The notes: generated by a model not told the origin, from the sequence alone. DNA of 64,000 nt from Oryza sativa Japonica Group (GCF_034140825.1 NC_089035.1:40395001-40459000); one strand, 5' to 3'. Counted from the stretch's first letter, positions 1-10,751 are shown. Made by a program: numbers and translations.

Positions 1-267
1 TAGGGTTTCGGCCTAGTTCCCAAGTCGTGCCTGTATTGTTTGGTCCAAGTCCTGCTTCCGTTTTCCTTTTGTAATGCAGTTGTGAGCTCGGGGTCTGTCC
101 GCAGCCCAACATAACTGTACTACTACTCTATAATAAAGAGACCTCTGTTGCTGTGATATTCTGTCTTCCTGTGATACCAGCACTGTTTTCTGGGACTGGT
201 ATCGATTAACAGGTTAATTTGGAGCGTCACGGGCTAGTTCCAGTCGGGACTAGTTCGGGGCGTGACA
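1..267 (+). mobile_element. 3' part of a Ty3/gypsy-type LTR
   Basis: The window opens inside a long terminal repeat. A polyadenylation-like AATAAA lies near 132, and the repeat ends in GGGGCGTGACA, the usual 3' LTR end of many rice gypsy elements whose LTRs start TGTCACGCCC. No tRNA primer-binding site follows at 268, so this is a 3' or solo LTR. The rest lies outside the window. Old fossil; family assignment is by end sequence only. Confidence 0.6.
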
Positions 268-684
268 GGGCGCCGGCGTGGCTGTACATCACGTCGTCGC
301 CACCGCCTCAGCTCGCCGCCGCCGCTGCCCTCCACCACAACGAGCGGGCGCCGGCGGGGCTGTGCTTGACGCCGCCGCCGCCCCCTCAGCTCGCCGTCGC
401 CGCCGCCCCCTTAGCTAGCCGCCGCCGCACACACAAGTGAGAGAGAGGTACGCACGAGTGAGAGAGAGAGAGTCAGAATAGGGTTTGGCTTTGGAGGGTA
501 TTTTTGCCATTAGGAACTCTGGAAACATTTTCTTTTTTAAAAAAAAATTGAACCCTAACGGAGTCAGCGAAAGAGGGTCAGACGGAACCTTCGTACTCGA
601 AAAGGAGGGTCAAATAAGCAAAGTTCAAAAGGTAGGGTCAAATCGGCAAAACAGGGTCAAATAAGCAATTGCCAAAAAAAAAAA
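268..684. other. Unassigned stretch with a GC-rich 78-bp imperfect duplication
   Basis: Positions 268-345 and 346-423 are two diverged copies of a GC-rich unit that both start GGGCGCCGGCG. A GA-rich run (436-474) and an A/T-rich stretch with repeated AGGGTCAAAT motifs (597-660) follow. I see no convincing gene; the open frame at 219-440 is a by-product of the GC-rich repeat. Confidence 0.4.
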
Positions 685-2242
685 GGAAAAAGTCCCCTTA
701 GACTCCCTTAATAGTTCATTGAATCTAATTTGTGACCCTTAACTAGAAAACCGGGTAGGATGACTCCCTGAATTATTAAAACCAGTACAATTTGACTCCT
801 CCAGCGGTTTTAGAGTGTGGTTTGGCTTATGTGGCGCTGACGTGGCGGTGCTAACCCGGTTTTCATTCCACGTGGCGCTTATGTGGCATTAAAATTAAAA
901 AATTATTTGTGGGACCCATCTGTCATTCATACACAAGAATATATTATGGGACCCACCGACATGTGGGACCCACGTATCATCCTTTCTCCTCCCCTTCTTC
1001 CTCCTCCCTCTCTCTCCCTCCTCTCTCTTTTCTCTCCCCCTTTTCTCTGATCTGATCTCCTTCCCTTATTCGGTCTCCGCCGGATCTCCTCCGCCCTCTG
1101 CGCCGAGGTCCACGGCCGGCGTCGTCGGGCCCCCTCCGCCGCGTTGCTCCCACGGCGTCCTCGGCTCCGAGCGCATCGCCTCGTCTCAACGCCGCCATCG
1201 ACCCCTCCGCTCCCTGCTCCGCCATGGCCTGACCAGGCGACCAGCTCCCGTGACGTCCATGGCCGGATGACGACGTGCTGCGCTGCTGCCATATATACGA
1301 TCGAGGAAGGTTGGAGAGGGGAATAACAACGCGTTTGTCAGATTGCTGTACGCGTAATATCGGCCGTGTGCCCGTGTCTATGTCGTCGAGCTGCAAATGG
1401 CGTGGAATCTCCCCGGTGATACAATGTTGCTTTCTAGTTTGACTCGATCCGGCCATCTTGTGAAAAGATGGTGCTGATTGATCTGAGAGAAAGACGCCAT
1501 TCGCCGGAGACCAGGGGGATGAGCGCCCGTCGCCGACCGGCGCCCGCCCTGGAGGGCCTCGCCGCCAGAGCCGGGTGTTTGCGCCCGTTGCCGACCGGCC
1601 GCCGGCCATCCTCCGCGAGCCAGGACGGTTCGGGCTCCGCCCCGCTTCCACCACCACCAGAGATCCACGCCGCGTCGCCGCCGACTCCATCTGCGCCGCC
1701 CGGCCTGCTCTCATGGATGCCGCCGCCCGTCGGTCACCACGCACGCCGGTCTCGCCGAGTTGCTGTCGAGGGAGGCCGAAGAGGCGCCCCCGGGAGCCTG
1801 CTCTCATGGATGCCGCCGCCCGTCGGTCACCACGCTCGCCGATCTCGCCGAGTTGCTGTCGAGTGAGGCCGAAGAGGCGCCCCCGGGAGATCAGATCAGA
1901 GAAGGGGGAGAGAAAAGAGAGAGAAGGGAGACAGAGGGAGGAGGAAGAAGGGAAGGAGAAAGGATGACATGTGGGCCCCACATGTCGGTGGGTCCCATAA
2001 TATTCTTGTGTGTGACAAATGGGTCCCACAAACAATTTTTTAATTCTAATGACACGAAAGCGCCACGTAGAATGAAAATCGGGTTAGCACCGCCACGTCA
2101 GCAAAACCGTCCTGTAAAACCGTTGGAGGAGTCAAATTGCACTAGTTTCAATAATTCGGGGAGTCATCCTATCCGGTGTTTCAGTTAATGGTCACCAATT
2201 AGATTTGGTAAACAATTAAGGGAGTCTAAGTGGACTTTTTCC
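685..2242. mobile_element. Non-autonomous MULE with about 370-bp terminal inverted repeats
   Basis: The ends are GGAAAAAGTCC and its complement. The inverted repeat extends inward to about 1071 on the left and 1887 on the right, including the shared CT-rich stretch and the GATCTGATCTCC boundary. The flanks are A-runs (674-684 and 2243-2256), so a 9-bp all-A target duplication fits but cannot be proved. The interior (1072-1886) is much more GC-rich than the flanks and looks like captured sequence, so this is a Pack-MULE candidate. It contains a 93-bp tandem duplication (1704-1796 and 1797-1889). No transposase is present. The related element at 59199-60364 has a clean 9-bp duplication, which supports Mutator membership. 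Confidence 0.8.
1704..1889. repeat. 93-bp tandem duplication inside the MULE
   Basis: Two adjacent copies (1704-1796, 1797-1889) starting CCTGCTCTCATGGATGCC differ at only a few positions. The second copy runs directly into the inner edge of the right TIR. Confidence 0.85.
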
Positions 2243-2395
2243 AAAAAAAAAAAAAAGAAGGGAACTCCGGGTCGTGTTCAGGCCCAACCCCGTGCGCTTC
2301 TTGGGCCCGGAAGGGGAGCAGCCTACAAAACTCGCGCGAGAGGAGATTCATCTGCTAGCACAAGATTCATCTGCTAGCACACGCACACGTTTGAG

Positions 2396-3229
2396 ATGAT
2401 GGGAGCACCGATGCCGCGCGGCGGCGGCGGCGGCGGAGAGGCTCGTGTCACCCCCGCCGTCGCCGGCGAGCAGCGGCGCGCGGCGTTGGAGATGAGGAAG
2501 GAGAGGCTGGTGAGGAAGGCGAGCTCGCTCGCGACGCGGTGCGACGTCCCCGTCGCCGTGATCTGCCCGGGCGTCGGCGCCGGGGGCGAGCCGACGTGGT
2601 GGCCGTCGAAGGAGGAGGTCTGGGCGATCGCCACTCGGTACAAATCGCTGCCGGAGAAGGATCGGCGGAAGCACTCCGTGGACAACGCCTCCTACTGCGA
2701 GAACCAAGCCGCCGCAAAGCAAGGACCCGGCGGCGGCGGCGGCGAGTTGGCCATGGCGGCGGCGCAGGTGGACGGCATCGCCGCCATGCCCGACGTGGAG
2801 CTACTGGAGCTTCTCCGATCCATCGACGTCTCCCTGGCCGCCGCGAGCGACACGATCCAGAAGGCCGCCGACGAGGCTGAACAAAGTGTCTCGCTCGAGC
2901 GCGCGCACGCGCACGCTCACGCGGGCGCGCTCATGGTGGACTCCCAGGAGGATGCCGCGCCGCCGCCGGCGGCGAGCGGGAACGGCGTCGCGTACGACGG
3001 CGAGCACATCAACTTGGGCGGGTACATGATCGAGCACAACCGATTCGAAGCAATCTGGCGCGAACACGCGATCCCTCCTCCACAAAGCCTCCTGCCGGAC
3101 GACGACGGCGGCGAACCGCTGCGGCTGTGGTCGTTCGACGACGGCGAAACGGTAGTCTTGCCGGACGACGACGGCGGCGAACCGCTGCGGCTGTGGTCGT
3201 TCGACGACGGCGAAACGGTAGTCATTTGA
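2396..3229 (+). CDS. Type I (M-gamma-like) MADS-box protein, shortened N-terminus
   Basis: Single-exon gene of 277 aa, as type I MADS genes usually are. Residues about 25-100 match the second half of an M-gamma MADS domain: RKERLVRKASSLATRCDVPV, then the plant-specific WPSKEEV, RYKSLPEKDRRKHSVD segment seen in AGL80/PHERES-type proteins. The usual start of the domain (MARKKVxL and the basic DNA-contacting helix) is replaced by a Gly-rich leader, so sequence-specific DNA binding is doubtful. The C-terminus holds two perfect 22-residue repeats rich in Asp, Gly and Trp. Two ATGs are adjacent (2396, 2399); I took the first. It could be a functional dominant-negative-like factor or a decaying copy; the open frame favours recent function. 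Family call is confident, function is inference. Confidence 0.75.
   Translation: MMGAPMPRGGGGGGEARVTPAVAGEQRRAALEMRKERLVRKASSLATRCDVPVAVICPGVGAGGEPTWWPSKEEVWAIATRYKSLPEKDRRKHSVDNASYCENQAAAKQGPGGGGGELAMAAAQVDGIAAMPDVELLELLRSIDVSLAAASDTIQKAADEAEQSVSLERAHAHAHAGALMVDSQEDAAPPPAASGNGVAYDGEHINLGGYMIEHNRFEAIWREHAIPPPQSLLPDDDGGEPLRLWSFDDGETVVLPDDDGGEPLRLWSFDDGETVVI
3093..3224 (+). repeat. Perfect 66-bp tandem duplication in the MADS-like ORF
   Basis: Copies 3093-3158 and 3159-3224 are identical apart from the last bases, are in frame (22 codons each) and create the duplicated C-terminal peptide. Near-identity points to a recent duplication. Confidence 0.95.
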
Positions 3230-3985
3230 ACCGTGAGTGTTTTTTTGACTAAAGATTTTGTTTTTGAGAATGTTTTGTGTATATAGTAGTTTGATTTATG
3301 CAGAGATGGAAAAAGCCGCTGCGAGGAGGGGACGATCAGAGCTCGCTGGACTTCTGTGTTGATGAAATCCTGGATAAACTGATGGATTTTCGATCGATAC
3401 TTTGATTAGATAGCAAACCTGGAGAGACTGATTAGATAGCAATCCTGGAGAGACTGGAGGGTTATACTTTGATTAGATAGCAGTGTAAGGATTATCTTTT
3501 TTGTGAAATTGATGTTCATGAATTGGATTATCTTATTTGTGAAATTGATGTTCAACGAACTAGAACGAGAACCAGCAATCCCAGTACTCTTTTTTTTTTT
3601 ACCGAGTTTCCTCTTTTTTATCGAGTTTTCACGGAAAATTATCTTAGATTGAAAACGAGATAATAATTAGGAGAAGATATCGTCAAACAACAAGCGATGA
3701 CTTATGGATGATAATTGGCGCTCATGGATAATAATTGGGAGAAGGATATCGTCAAACAACGTTTGACAAGCGATGACTCATGGGAACTTCTTTTCTCTTT
3801 GTGCAACGGAAACCTGATAGATCTTCTTTTCTCTTTGTAGCAACGGAAACCTGCTTATCGAAACCAATTATTTGAATGAGCACGTATTTGGACATGACGC
3901 ATAAGCATAACTTTGTAAGTGACGCATAAACATGACTTTGTAAATCTATTATGGTTGAGATCCATTTTACATGCTTATTGATTCA
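3230..3985. other. AT-rich 3' flank with short local duplications
   Basis: No gene seen. Several local duplications: TTTGATTAGATAGCA units (3401-3482), a unit holding ATATCGTCAAACAAC (about 3676 and 3748), and a repeated TCTTCTTTTCTCTTTG block (about 3787 and 3823). Confidence 0.4.
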
Positions 3986-4784
3986 GGCTCTATTTGTTTT
4001 AACTTAATTGTAATCTAGATTATTGATCTAGATTACTATAAGCTGTATTATAACAAGCTGATATAGAATAAACTGTTTGCAGGGTTTAATTTATTGGATT
4101 GACCGACTGTATCGGAGGTCACCGATAGACCAAATTTTCTGAAATTTTAGTCCGAAATTTTGAACAAATATTACTGAAATTCATGAAAAGTTAAAAAAAA
4201 TAAAATTTTGGCCGAAATAATATCGTATCAAAGGAGGTCCGAAATGACTGGAATTTCCAAACCTGATTGTTTGTTTCTCTTTCTCTTGATTATTAACTGT
4301 TTGTTAGCTGTTAGTCACTCAATAATCTAAGAAAAACACATTTAGAGTGGATTTATAGATTGTAATAATCTATCATAATAAGCTATATGTTTGTTTCATC
4401 TTACTTCTATTATAATATAGATTAATAGAAGTAAGATGAAACAAACAGATAGCTTATTTTGATAGATTATTATAATCTATAAGCTAGATTACTATAATCT
4501 AGTTATCCACTCTAAAGGTGTTTTTTTAGATTACTGGGTGGCTAACACCTAACAACTAGCTAATAATTCCGAGAAACAAACAGCTATACTGGGTGGCTAA
4601 CACCTAACAACTAGCTAATAATTCAGAGAAACAAACAGCTAACAACTTATTCTATGTAGAGCTAATGATTCAGAGAAACAAACAGCTAACAGCTTATTCT
4701 ATGTAGGCTTTTTATAATCCAACTTATAATAATCTGACTCAATAATCTAGATTACAATAATTTTAAACTAAAACAAACAGGGCC
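3986..4784. mobile_element. Foldback MITE-like element with internal palindrome
   Basis: The ends (GGCTCTATTTGTTTTA and, inverted, GGCCCTGTTTGTTTTA) are inverted repeats that extend into TAATCTAGATTATTGA. The flanking trinucleotides are TCA and TTA, so a mutated TTA target duplication (PIF/Harbinger, Tourist type) is possible; a hAT MITE is the alternative. Inside, 4337-4520 forms a long hairpin, and a unit containing AGAAACAAACAGCTA is repeated in tandem at about 4570-4690. Non-coding. Confidence 0.6.
4337..4520. repeat. Long imperfect palindrome (hairpin)
   Basis: The left arm starting CACATTTAGAGTGG pairs with the right arm ending CCACTCTAAAGGTG. The centre lies near 4425, and the inner arms hold TTGTTTCATCTTACTTCTAT. 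About 22 extra bases sit in the right arm. It could fold into a long stem if transcribed. Confidence 0.85.
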
Positions 4785-5010
4785 TTAGTACCCTTGGGTA
4801 TGCGAATTTAACAGTCTTTATTCAATTTCATAAAAGAATAATTCAATTTCAATAAAAATAGGAATAAGTTTACTGTAACTCTCTTAACATCTAGTAGCTA
4901 AATCTAATCGGTATCAATGAACCATAATACTGGATATAGTGGAGTAGCTTGGCGGCGTTGCGACCGGGCCGAGTCACGGGTCGGCGGTGGAGAGCACCCA
5001 GCCCGCCAGC

Positions 5011-5305
5011 GAATTTTTTTCGGTTTTAGATTTTTTTTAAAATATTTACAGAAATAATCTATCGGCCAAAAAAATTACAAAAATAGACCATACCGCCCAC
5101 CTCTAGGGCGGCAAGTTGACGTGGCAAACGGGGGAGGAACGGGCGGTGACGGAGGGAGGGTTTTTTTGCAGGAAAACCCTTGCCGCCCTCTGGTGGGGCG
5201 GCAAGGGGCCCGAATGCAAAAAAGCCAGTCGGGGCCGGCCATTTTGCAGGCGGCCCCTTGCCGCCCTCTAGCCGGGCGGCAGGCCTCGCTGCCTATAAAA
5301 GGCCT
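5011..5305 (+). repeat. Left terminal region of the MULE with transposase promoter
   Basis: The TIR proper (about 5011-5130) is followed by GC-rich subterminal repeats. Sites CCGCCC...GGGCGGCAAG lie at 5093-5115, 5178-5208 and 5255-5282. A TATA box (CTATAAAAGG) at 5293-5302 marks the likely transposase promoter, as in maize MuDR, where promoters lie in the TIRs. Confidence 0.75.
5293..5300 (+). promoter_or_regulatory. TATA box for the MULE transposase
   Basis: CTATAAAA just inside the left terminal region. A pyrimidine-rich leader follows, then a likely 5'-UTR intron with donor at 5424 (CAG|GTAATA) and acceptor at 5681 (TTGACAG), two bases before the ATG at 5684. Confidence 0.6.
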
Positions 5306-5683
5306 GCCGCCTAGCCCCCAGCCCTCATTCTTCCCTCCTCAATTCCAGTGAAAAAAAAAAGAAGAGAGGGGAGGAGAAGAGAAGAAGGGGCGAAGCCCTG
5401 CCAGATTCAGACGCCGATTTCAGGTAATATTCATAGATCCTATATGTGACTATTGAGTTAAATAGTGTGTATTCTTTAAAAATTTGTTTGAATAAATGCA
5501 TTATATTTTTAGGGTTTTAGTTGTACTAATCTAGAAGTGCGTATTGTAGATATCGGTAACTACGTAGATCTGCTAGTTTGGAATCAATACATTACCGTTG
5601 CATTGGCTTACACAAGAAGATATTACGTTGTAGATGTTTATTGCATGAAAGAGTAATATGATCTAGTTATTTCATTGACAGAT

Positions 5684-8413
5684 ATGTCGAACAAACAAAT
5701 ATTCCAAGTTTACCATGGACCAGGAAACGTCCGTTACGGGCCAACTGGGGTAGATCTGTCAGATTTTATTGTATCAGAAAGGGGAATTGATAGACCGGCT
5801 GAGAGGAGTGTACCTTCTATAAAAGGATAGTTAATGAGGGGCTTGAGAGTTGATCCACAGACAAGTGACATAACAATCAATGTTATAGTAAGTCGGGCAA
5901 CTGAGGGTTTTTATTGGGAACTAATGCCAGTTCAAAACTCTCGAGTGTGGAGATGGTATTTGGAAAATGCATTGCAACGCGGGTGGCCTCTAGCTTTGGT
6001 TCCGTTTGTTCACCCGAAGGATCCAGGTGTGCAGATGAACATGGATGATGGCGAGGGACCAAGTGCTGAAGTAAATGAGACTTCTGTGGAGGAGGTCAAC
6101 GCACGAGAGGACGGGGGCGTAGTAGCTCCAGTGGGCATTCAACCAGGTGAAGTGGCCGACGAGGGGGAGACTGTCGGTGCCATTGTGGATGAAATGGAGA
6201 GGGAGGATTCTGACAACGAGCGTGTAGAGGAAGGTGATTCGTCAGATGATGAGACGGATATTAATCCAGCAGAATGGGCTAGTGAGGATTTTTCTGGGCT
6301 GATCGTCTCTGAAGAGGATAGTGTGAGATGGGAGCACAAAGAAAATGAGGTTATTCAGGGAGCGATTTATAGTAGAGAAGAAGATATGAAGGAAGCAGTA
6401 AAACATTTTGCAGTGTCACTTCATAGAGAGTTTTGGGTTGCCAAGTCGAACCGGTCGCAATATGAAGTTCGGTGTGTTAAGAAAAAAGATGGTTGTCCCT
6501 GGAGAGTGCACGCATATAAGGGGAAATGGAAGGATTATTGGACAGTGTCAGTCGTTACCAAGCATACATGTTTTCTACCTGGTGTTCAGAAATACCACAG
6601 GAACATTACATGTGCATTTGTTGCATCTGAGATGTATGCGCATGTCATCGATAATCTCACATATGAACCAAGGTCAATAATCCGACACATCGAAGAGACA
6701 TACAAGTATACTATTAGCTATGCCAAGGCCTGGAGGGCCAAACAGAAAATAATAGAGATGAGATTTGGAACTTACGAAGCCTCGTATGACAATTTGCCAC
6801 GCCTGCTTGGTGTTATCGAGGAAAGAAACCCTGAGAGCTCTTACGAAGTGAAGAAATTCCCCTCAATTGAACATCCTGGCAAGAGTGTGCTGCAAAGGGC
6901 GTTCTTAGCTCTACATGCATGCAAGATAGCATTCGTGAACTGTCGTCCTGTTCTCTGCATTGATGGGACATTCTTGACAGGAAAGTATCGGGGCCAGATA
7001 CTAACAGCAATAGGGGTAGATGGGAACAATCAGGTATTGCCCTTGGCATTTGCTTTTGTTGAGAGTGAGAATACCGACAGCTGGTACTGGTTCCTGAAAT
7101 TGGTTAAAACAAAAGTTGTTGGTATGAGGCCAAATGTGAGCATGATACATGATAGGCACGTTGGCATTCTGCGAGCGATAGAAGAGTTGCAGTTTGGGAG
7201 TATGGAACGAGGATACCCCGGTGTTTGGGAAGATGTATAGAGTAGGTGGGGCATGCGTCATATGGGGGCTGATTTCTTCAAGCAATTCAAGAACAAGGAG
7301 CTCATGAACATGTTCAAGAGGCTGTGCAATCATAACCAGGAGAAAAAATTCAATGAGCTTTGGAAGAGATTAGATGAGTTGACAGCCAAATGCAGTGATC
7401 AGCGTGCAGCAGCTCCATCGACCGCCGTTGCTGACCCTCCTCAAGCTCTTGGACCTCTCCCAACGGATAGTCCAACATTGGTTAGAAGAACTGGATTGGA
7501 GATTCGGAAATTTTCTCAGTGGATTCTGCATGAACCAAAAGAGAAATGGGCCAAGGCGTATGACACAGGTGGTGCTAGATATGGAATAATGACAACAAAT
7601 TTGGCAGAAGTTTACAACTGGGTGATGCGCGGTGTCCGTGGACTGCCACTAGTTGGCATAGTGGAGTTCATTTTACATGGGACATGCAGGTATTTTAGGG
7701 ATCGGTTCCAGGCAGTTCTTCCCTCTATGCCGAATAACAGCATTTTGTTTGGAGCTTTCATGCAGAAAAAGCTAGAGGAGTTGCATAAAAAGGCCATGAA
7801 ACATCGAGCTCTAGTGCAAGGTACCCAACAGCACAGGTTTGAGATACTATGTCAAGATAAGGCAGGCATGAGTATCTACCGCAAGAGAGTGAAGCAGGAG
7901 TGTGTTCTCAAAGCCGACGGCACATGTCATTGCTCTTGTGCAAAGCCGAAGCTGCTCCACAGGCCATGCACCCATGTCATTGCTGCCGCAGCGGAGTGTG
8001 GCATACCAGATGCAATATATGTGTCATAGTACTTCAGTAAGCAAGCAATATATCATACATGGAGCGGCGAGATTTATGGGTTCGGCATAGCTGGGGAGTT
8101 CACAGAGACTAACGATGAAGTACTCAATATTCCTGACCCATCGAAGCTCCGAGGCAAGGCTGGAAGGAGGAGGACTCGTCGCATCCGCAACGATATGGAC
8201 GAGTCGGAGGCTGGCAGGGTGAAGCGTTGCAGCAAATGCGATGAACATGGGCACACCTACAAGCATTGTCCTAAAGACAAGGAGAAACCAAGTGCGGCGG
8301 AGGCAGGACTATCAGGATCAACAGCAGATGGAGCTCGCCCTACGGGTGAAGGCACTACCTCCACTCGACCACGTCCTAGGCGTCGTCGTGCCACGTCTGG
8401 CTCCGTGGTGTAG
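5684..8413 (+). pseudogene. MULE transposase (mudrA type), interrupted
   Basis: One reading frame of 910 codons runs from the ATG at 5684 to TAG at 8411-8413, interrupted by in-frame TAG at 5828, 7238 and 8027 with no frameshift. Domains in order: acidic N-terminal region (about 6040-6330); MuDR-type DNA-binding domain with basic and Cys/His residues (EVRCVKKKDGCPWRVHAY, 6466-6519); DDE core with first Asp in CIDGTFLTGKY (6962), second in HDRH (7151) and the likely Glu in NLAE (7607); SWIM zinc finger (CHCSC...PCTHV, about 7926-7980); and a CCHC knuckle (CSKCDEHGHTYKHC, 8228-8269). It would bind the terminal repeats and move the element. Each stop can be explained by one transition (CAG to TAG, or TGG to TAG for the first). 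Family call is firm. Confidence 0.93.
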
Positions 8414-8621
8414 TTCTTATGTTCTATGTTTCGTCGTGTAATGTCAGACTTCGGCATGTCATGTCTTTTGGTCTCGTGATGTAACGTCGGACTAAGGCGC
8501 CTAACGTCTTTAGGTATGCTGATGTATGTCGGACTTCGACACGTAATGTTATGTTATATTATCGAGCTCTACATATATGTTAAATTGCACGTCATCGGAG
8601 TGTACCATTAGTAACGTTTGC

Positions 8622-8634
8622 TATATTTAAATAG
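8622..8634 (+). promoter_or_regulatory. Possible TATA element before the PMD gene
   Basis: TATATTTAAATAG in the 350-bp spacer between transposase and PMD gene. The PMD start codon at 8762 is preceded two bases upstream by a good splice acceptor (TATTTTTCAG, ending 8759), so a leader intron is likely. Whether transcription starts here or reads through from the transposase is unknown. Confidence 0.3.
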
Positions 8635-8761
8635 CCTGTACTCTTGTTGTACATAATTATTCTCATGATTTTATTACTATTTCATAATTTTGCAAATTAT
8701 CTTTTGTTTTACATTACTACTTTCTGAATTGTTCTAACACGAAACACTATATTTTTCAGAG

Positions 8762-10506
8762 ATGGCACGTCAGTATACACCTCAGTTGTTGGACCCGGCG
8801 ATAGATCACCGACACCGGTCTCACCTTACTGCGGTGCAGGGGGCTCAGCTTGGGACGTTCCGGGCACGGACGTGCGGTGAGCTACTCACGGTTCACGACT
8901 CCTTTGTCGAGAGGTACGAACAGTGTATTACTATAAGTTAGTTGCGCTGTAATATTTTTTATAATGACATATTAATTTGTTATTGCAGGCTGCGTGAGGC
9001 CGGCCTCCTACCGATGTGTCGGCTGGTGGAGGCTGCCGCCGGCGACGCGGACCCGGCCAGACAATAGACTGTGGACAGGTCCCTCCTAGCAGCTTTGGTC
9101 GACCGATGGAGGCCAGAGTCACACACTTTTCACTTGCCGTGCGGTGAGGTAGCCCCTACCCTGCAGGACGTATCGTACTTGTTGGGGCTACCGCTCGCGG
9201 GAGACGCTGTTGGGCCAGTGACCACGGCTGTGGACTGGTAGGACGATCTGACGGCACGTTTCGCACTAGTAACGTTGGCGACTTTTGTTGAGGACTGGTT
9301 CCTCGCAACCGAGGAGGTCGTGGACCACGAGGGAGAGCCACACACTGAGGAGGCGTACCAGGCCTACCTACGCTGGTACCAGCCACGCACCCGTACTAGG
9401 GTCACCTTCGCTCCCTTGGAGCAGCAGCCCCACGTTGCGAGCACTAGAGACCTCTACGCCAGGCACCACGACCAGGACTTCGCTCGTGCTGTGAGTACCC
9501 TGCATCGCACCATTCCTTTATGTTTTCATGTCTTTCTCTTCATCAAATTTTACGAATATTTACGAACAAATTAACCATGCAGGTCGACGACATCAACCGG
9601 GTCGTCGTTGATGGTTCAACGACGATCCAACATTTAGGCGCGGGGATTCCGGTACCCGTAGAGGAGCACCTGACGACGTACACGCGGATGGTGGAGTCGA
9701 TGCGCTCGATTCTCCGAGTGCTCACCTGTCGTGCAGACGACGTTGCTCGGGCAGACGCAGCTGTACAGCGGCCACCCGTACTGACTGGTCCCCGTCCAGC
9801 TGCGCACGTTCCTAGGCCGACTCCCCCTCCGCACGGAGGTAAGTATTTTTATTACTATTTCTGTACATGCCTCGCACATATAAGTGAGCCGTTTCACCTG
9901 CCGATTGCTTCAGGGTTTCGTGCACCGTTCAGCACCCCGCCTTCCTCGGCTAGGCCTTCTGTTGTGCCCCCCACAGGTACTTAAAAAAACAACATTACTT
10001 CGACAATCAATTTACATGCATTATGTCTTAGCTTACAAGGGTCCCGTTGTCGATGTGTAGGTTTCGCCCAGTTCGCTATGACGCAGGCCGCCCACTTCTC
10101 CCAGGCTGCAAGGTCAGCGTCTCAGGCAGCTGCGTCGACCTCGCACTTAGCGCAGTTCTGGCAGTACACCGGGACTTCATCACAGGCAGCCGGCACGTCG
10201 AGTCAGGGTCCACCACTGGACCATGCTGGGACCTCGTCGGACCGCTTGCTGCCTTCCACCTTGCTCTTCGACATCACTGACTTTGACTTCGACTTCGCTT
10301 CAGGCTCGACAGAGGATGTCATCGGCCCCTCACAGCTGGGAGGCGCACCGCCGGTGCAGACGCAGGACCAGGCGCAGGCCACTCCTCCGCGGGACACTCG
10401 TGCTACCCGTGCTGTGCCACCGGATCGTTTCACCTACTCCCAGGACTACGTGCGAGCACAGGCCCGGAGGACCAAGCGTGGTCGCGGCGCGGGGCAGGGC
10501 CAGTAG
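8762..10506 (+). pseudogene. Plant mobile domain (PMD, MAIN/MAIL-like) gene of the MULE, interrupted
   Basis: Five-exon model: 8762-8913, 8989-9490, 9583-9838, 9914-9976, 10061-10506. All introns are GT-AG and the sum is 1419 nt (473 codons), which stays in phase throughout. The start MARQYTPQLLDPAIDHRHRS and the segment with FHLPCGEVAPTLQDVSYLLG plus LPLAGDAVG are hallmarks of the aminotransferase-like plant mobile domain. This domain occurs in host proteins MAIN/MAIL1 and in many plant transposons. The C-terminal third is low-complexity (Ser/Gln/Ala-rich, then an acidic DFDFDF stretch) and ends in a basic RRTKRGRGAGQGQ tail. Two in-frame TAG codons (9065, 9239) break the conserved domain. 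Role in the element is unknown; host PMD proteins act in gene silencing and genome stability, so an anti-silencing or targeting role is conceivable but is inference. Confidence 0.85.
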
Positions 10507-10592
10507 AGCAATCTTCTCTTTGTTTATTTGCTTCACTTTTCAGTACTGTATGCTTGTGTAATGACTACGTTGTTGTTATATGTGCACGATAC

Positions 10593-10751
10593 CTTTCGGC
10601 GCATGCACGATACCTTTCGGCGCATGCATGACTACTTTCTGCCGCACCGATGCAGCCTCCTTTATTCGCGTGCGATACGATATTTGCCCGCCATTTGGCG
10701 CATACGACCAATGTAACTTTCGGCGCCGATCATGCATGTAACTTTCGGCGC
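10593..10751 (+). promoter_or_regulatory. Repeated CTTTCGGCGC motifs upstream of the GRF gene
   Basis: Four exact copies of CTTTCGGCGC at 10593, 10614, 10717 and 10742, plus TTTGGCGC at 10694, which fits the E2F consensus TTTSSCGC. They sit 70-230 bp upstream of a TATA box (10820-10827). Regulatory meaning is inferred from position and repetition. Confidence 0.45.

Noticed and set aside
1-12. TAGGGTTT resembling the plant telomere unit
   Set aside because: A single unit at the window edge inside an LTR; no array.
977-2035. A 352-codon minus-strand open frame across the first MULE
   Set aside because: It runs through both TIRs and the GC-rich interior, starts at a non-ATG codon and has no domain; it reflects base composition.
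9966-10280. Alternative frame at 10047 as a separate gene
   Set aside because: The PMD exon 5 frame starting at the acceptor 10060 fits the upstream exons exactly; the other frame does not.
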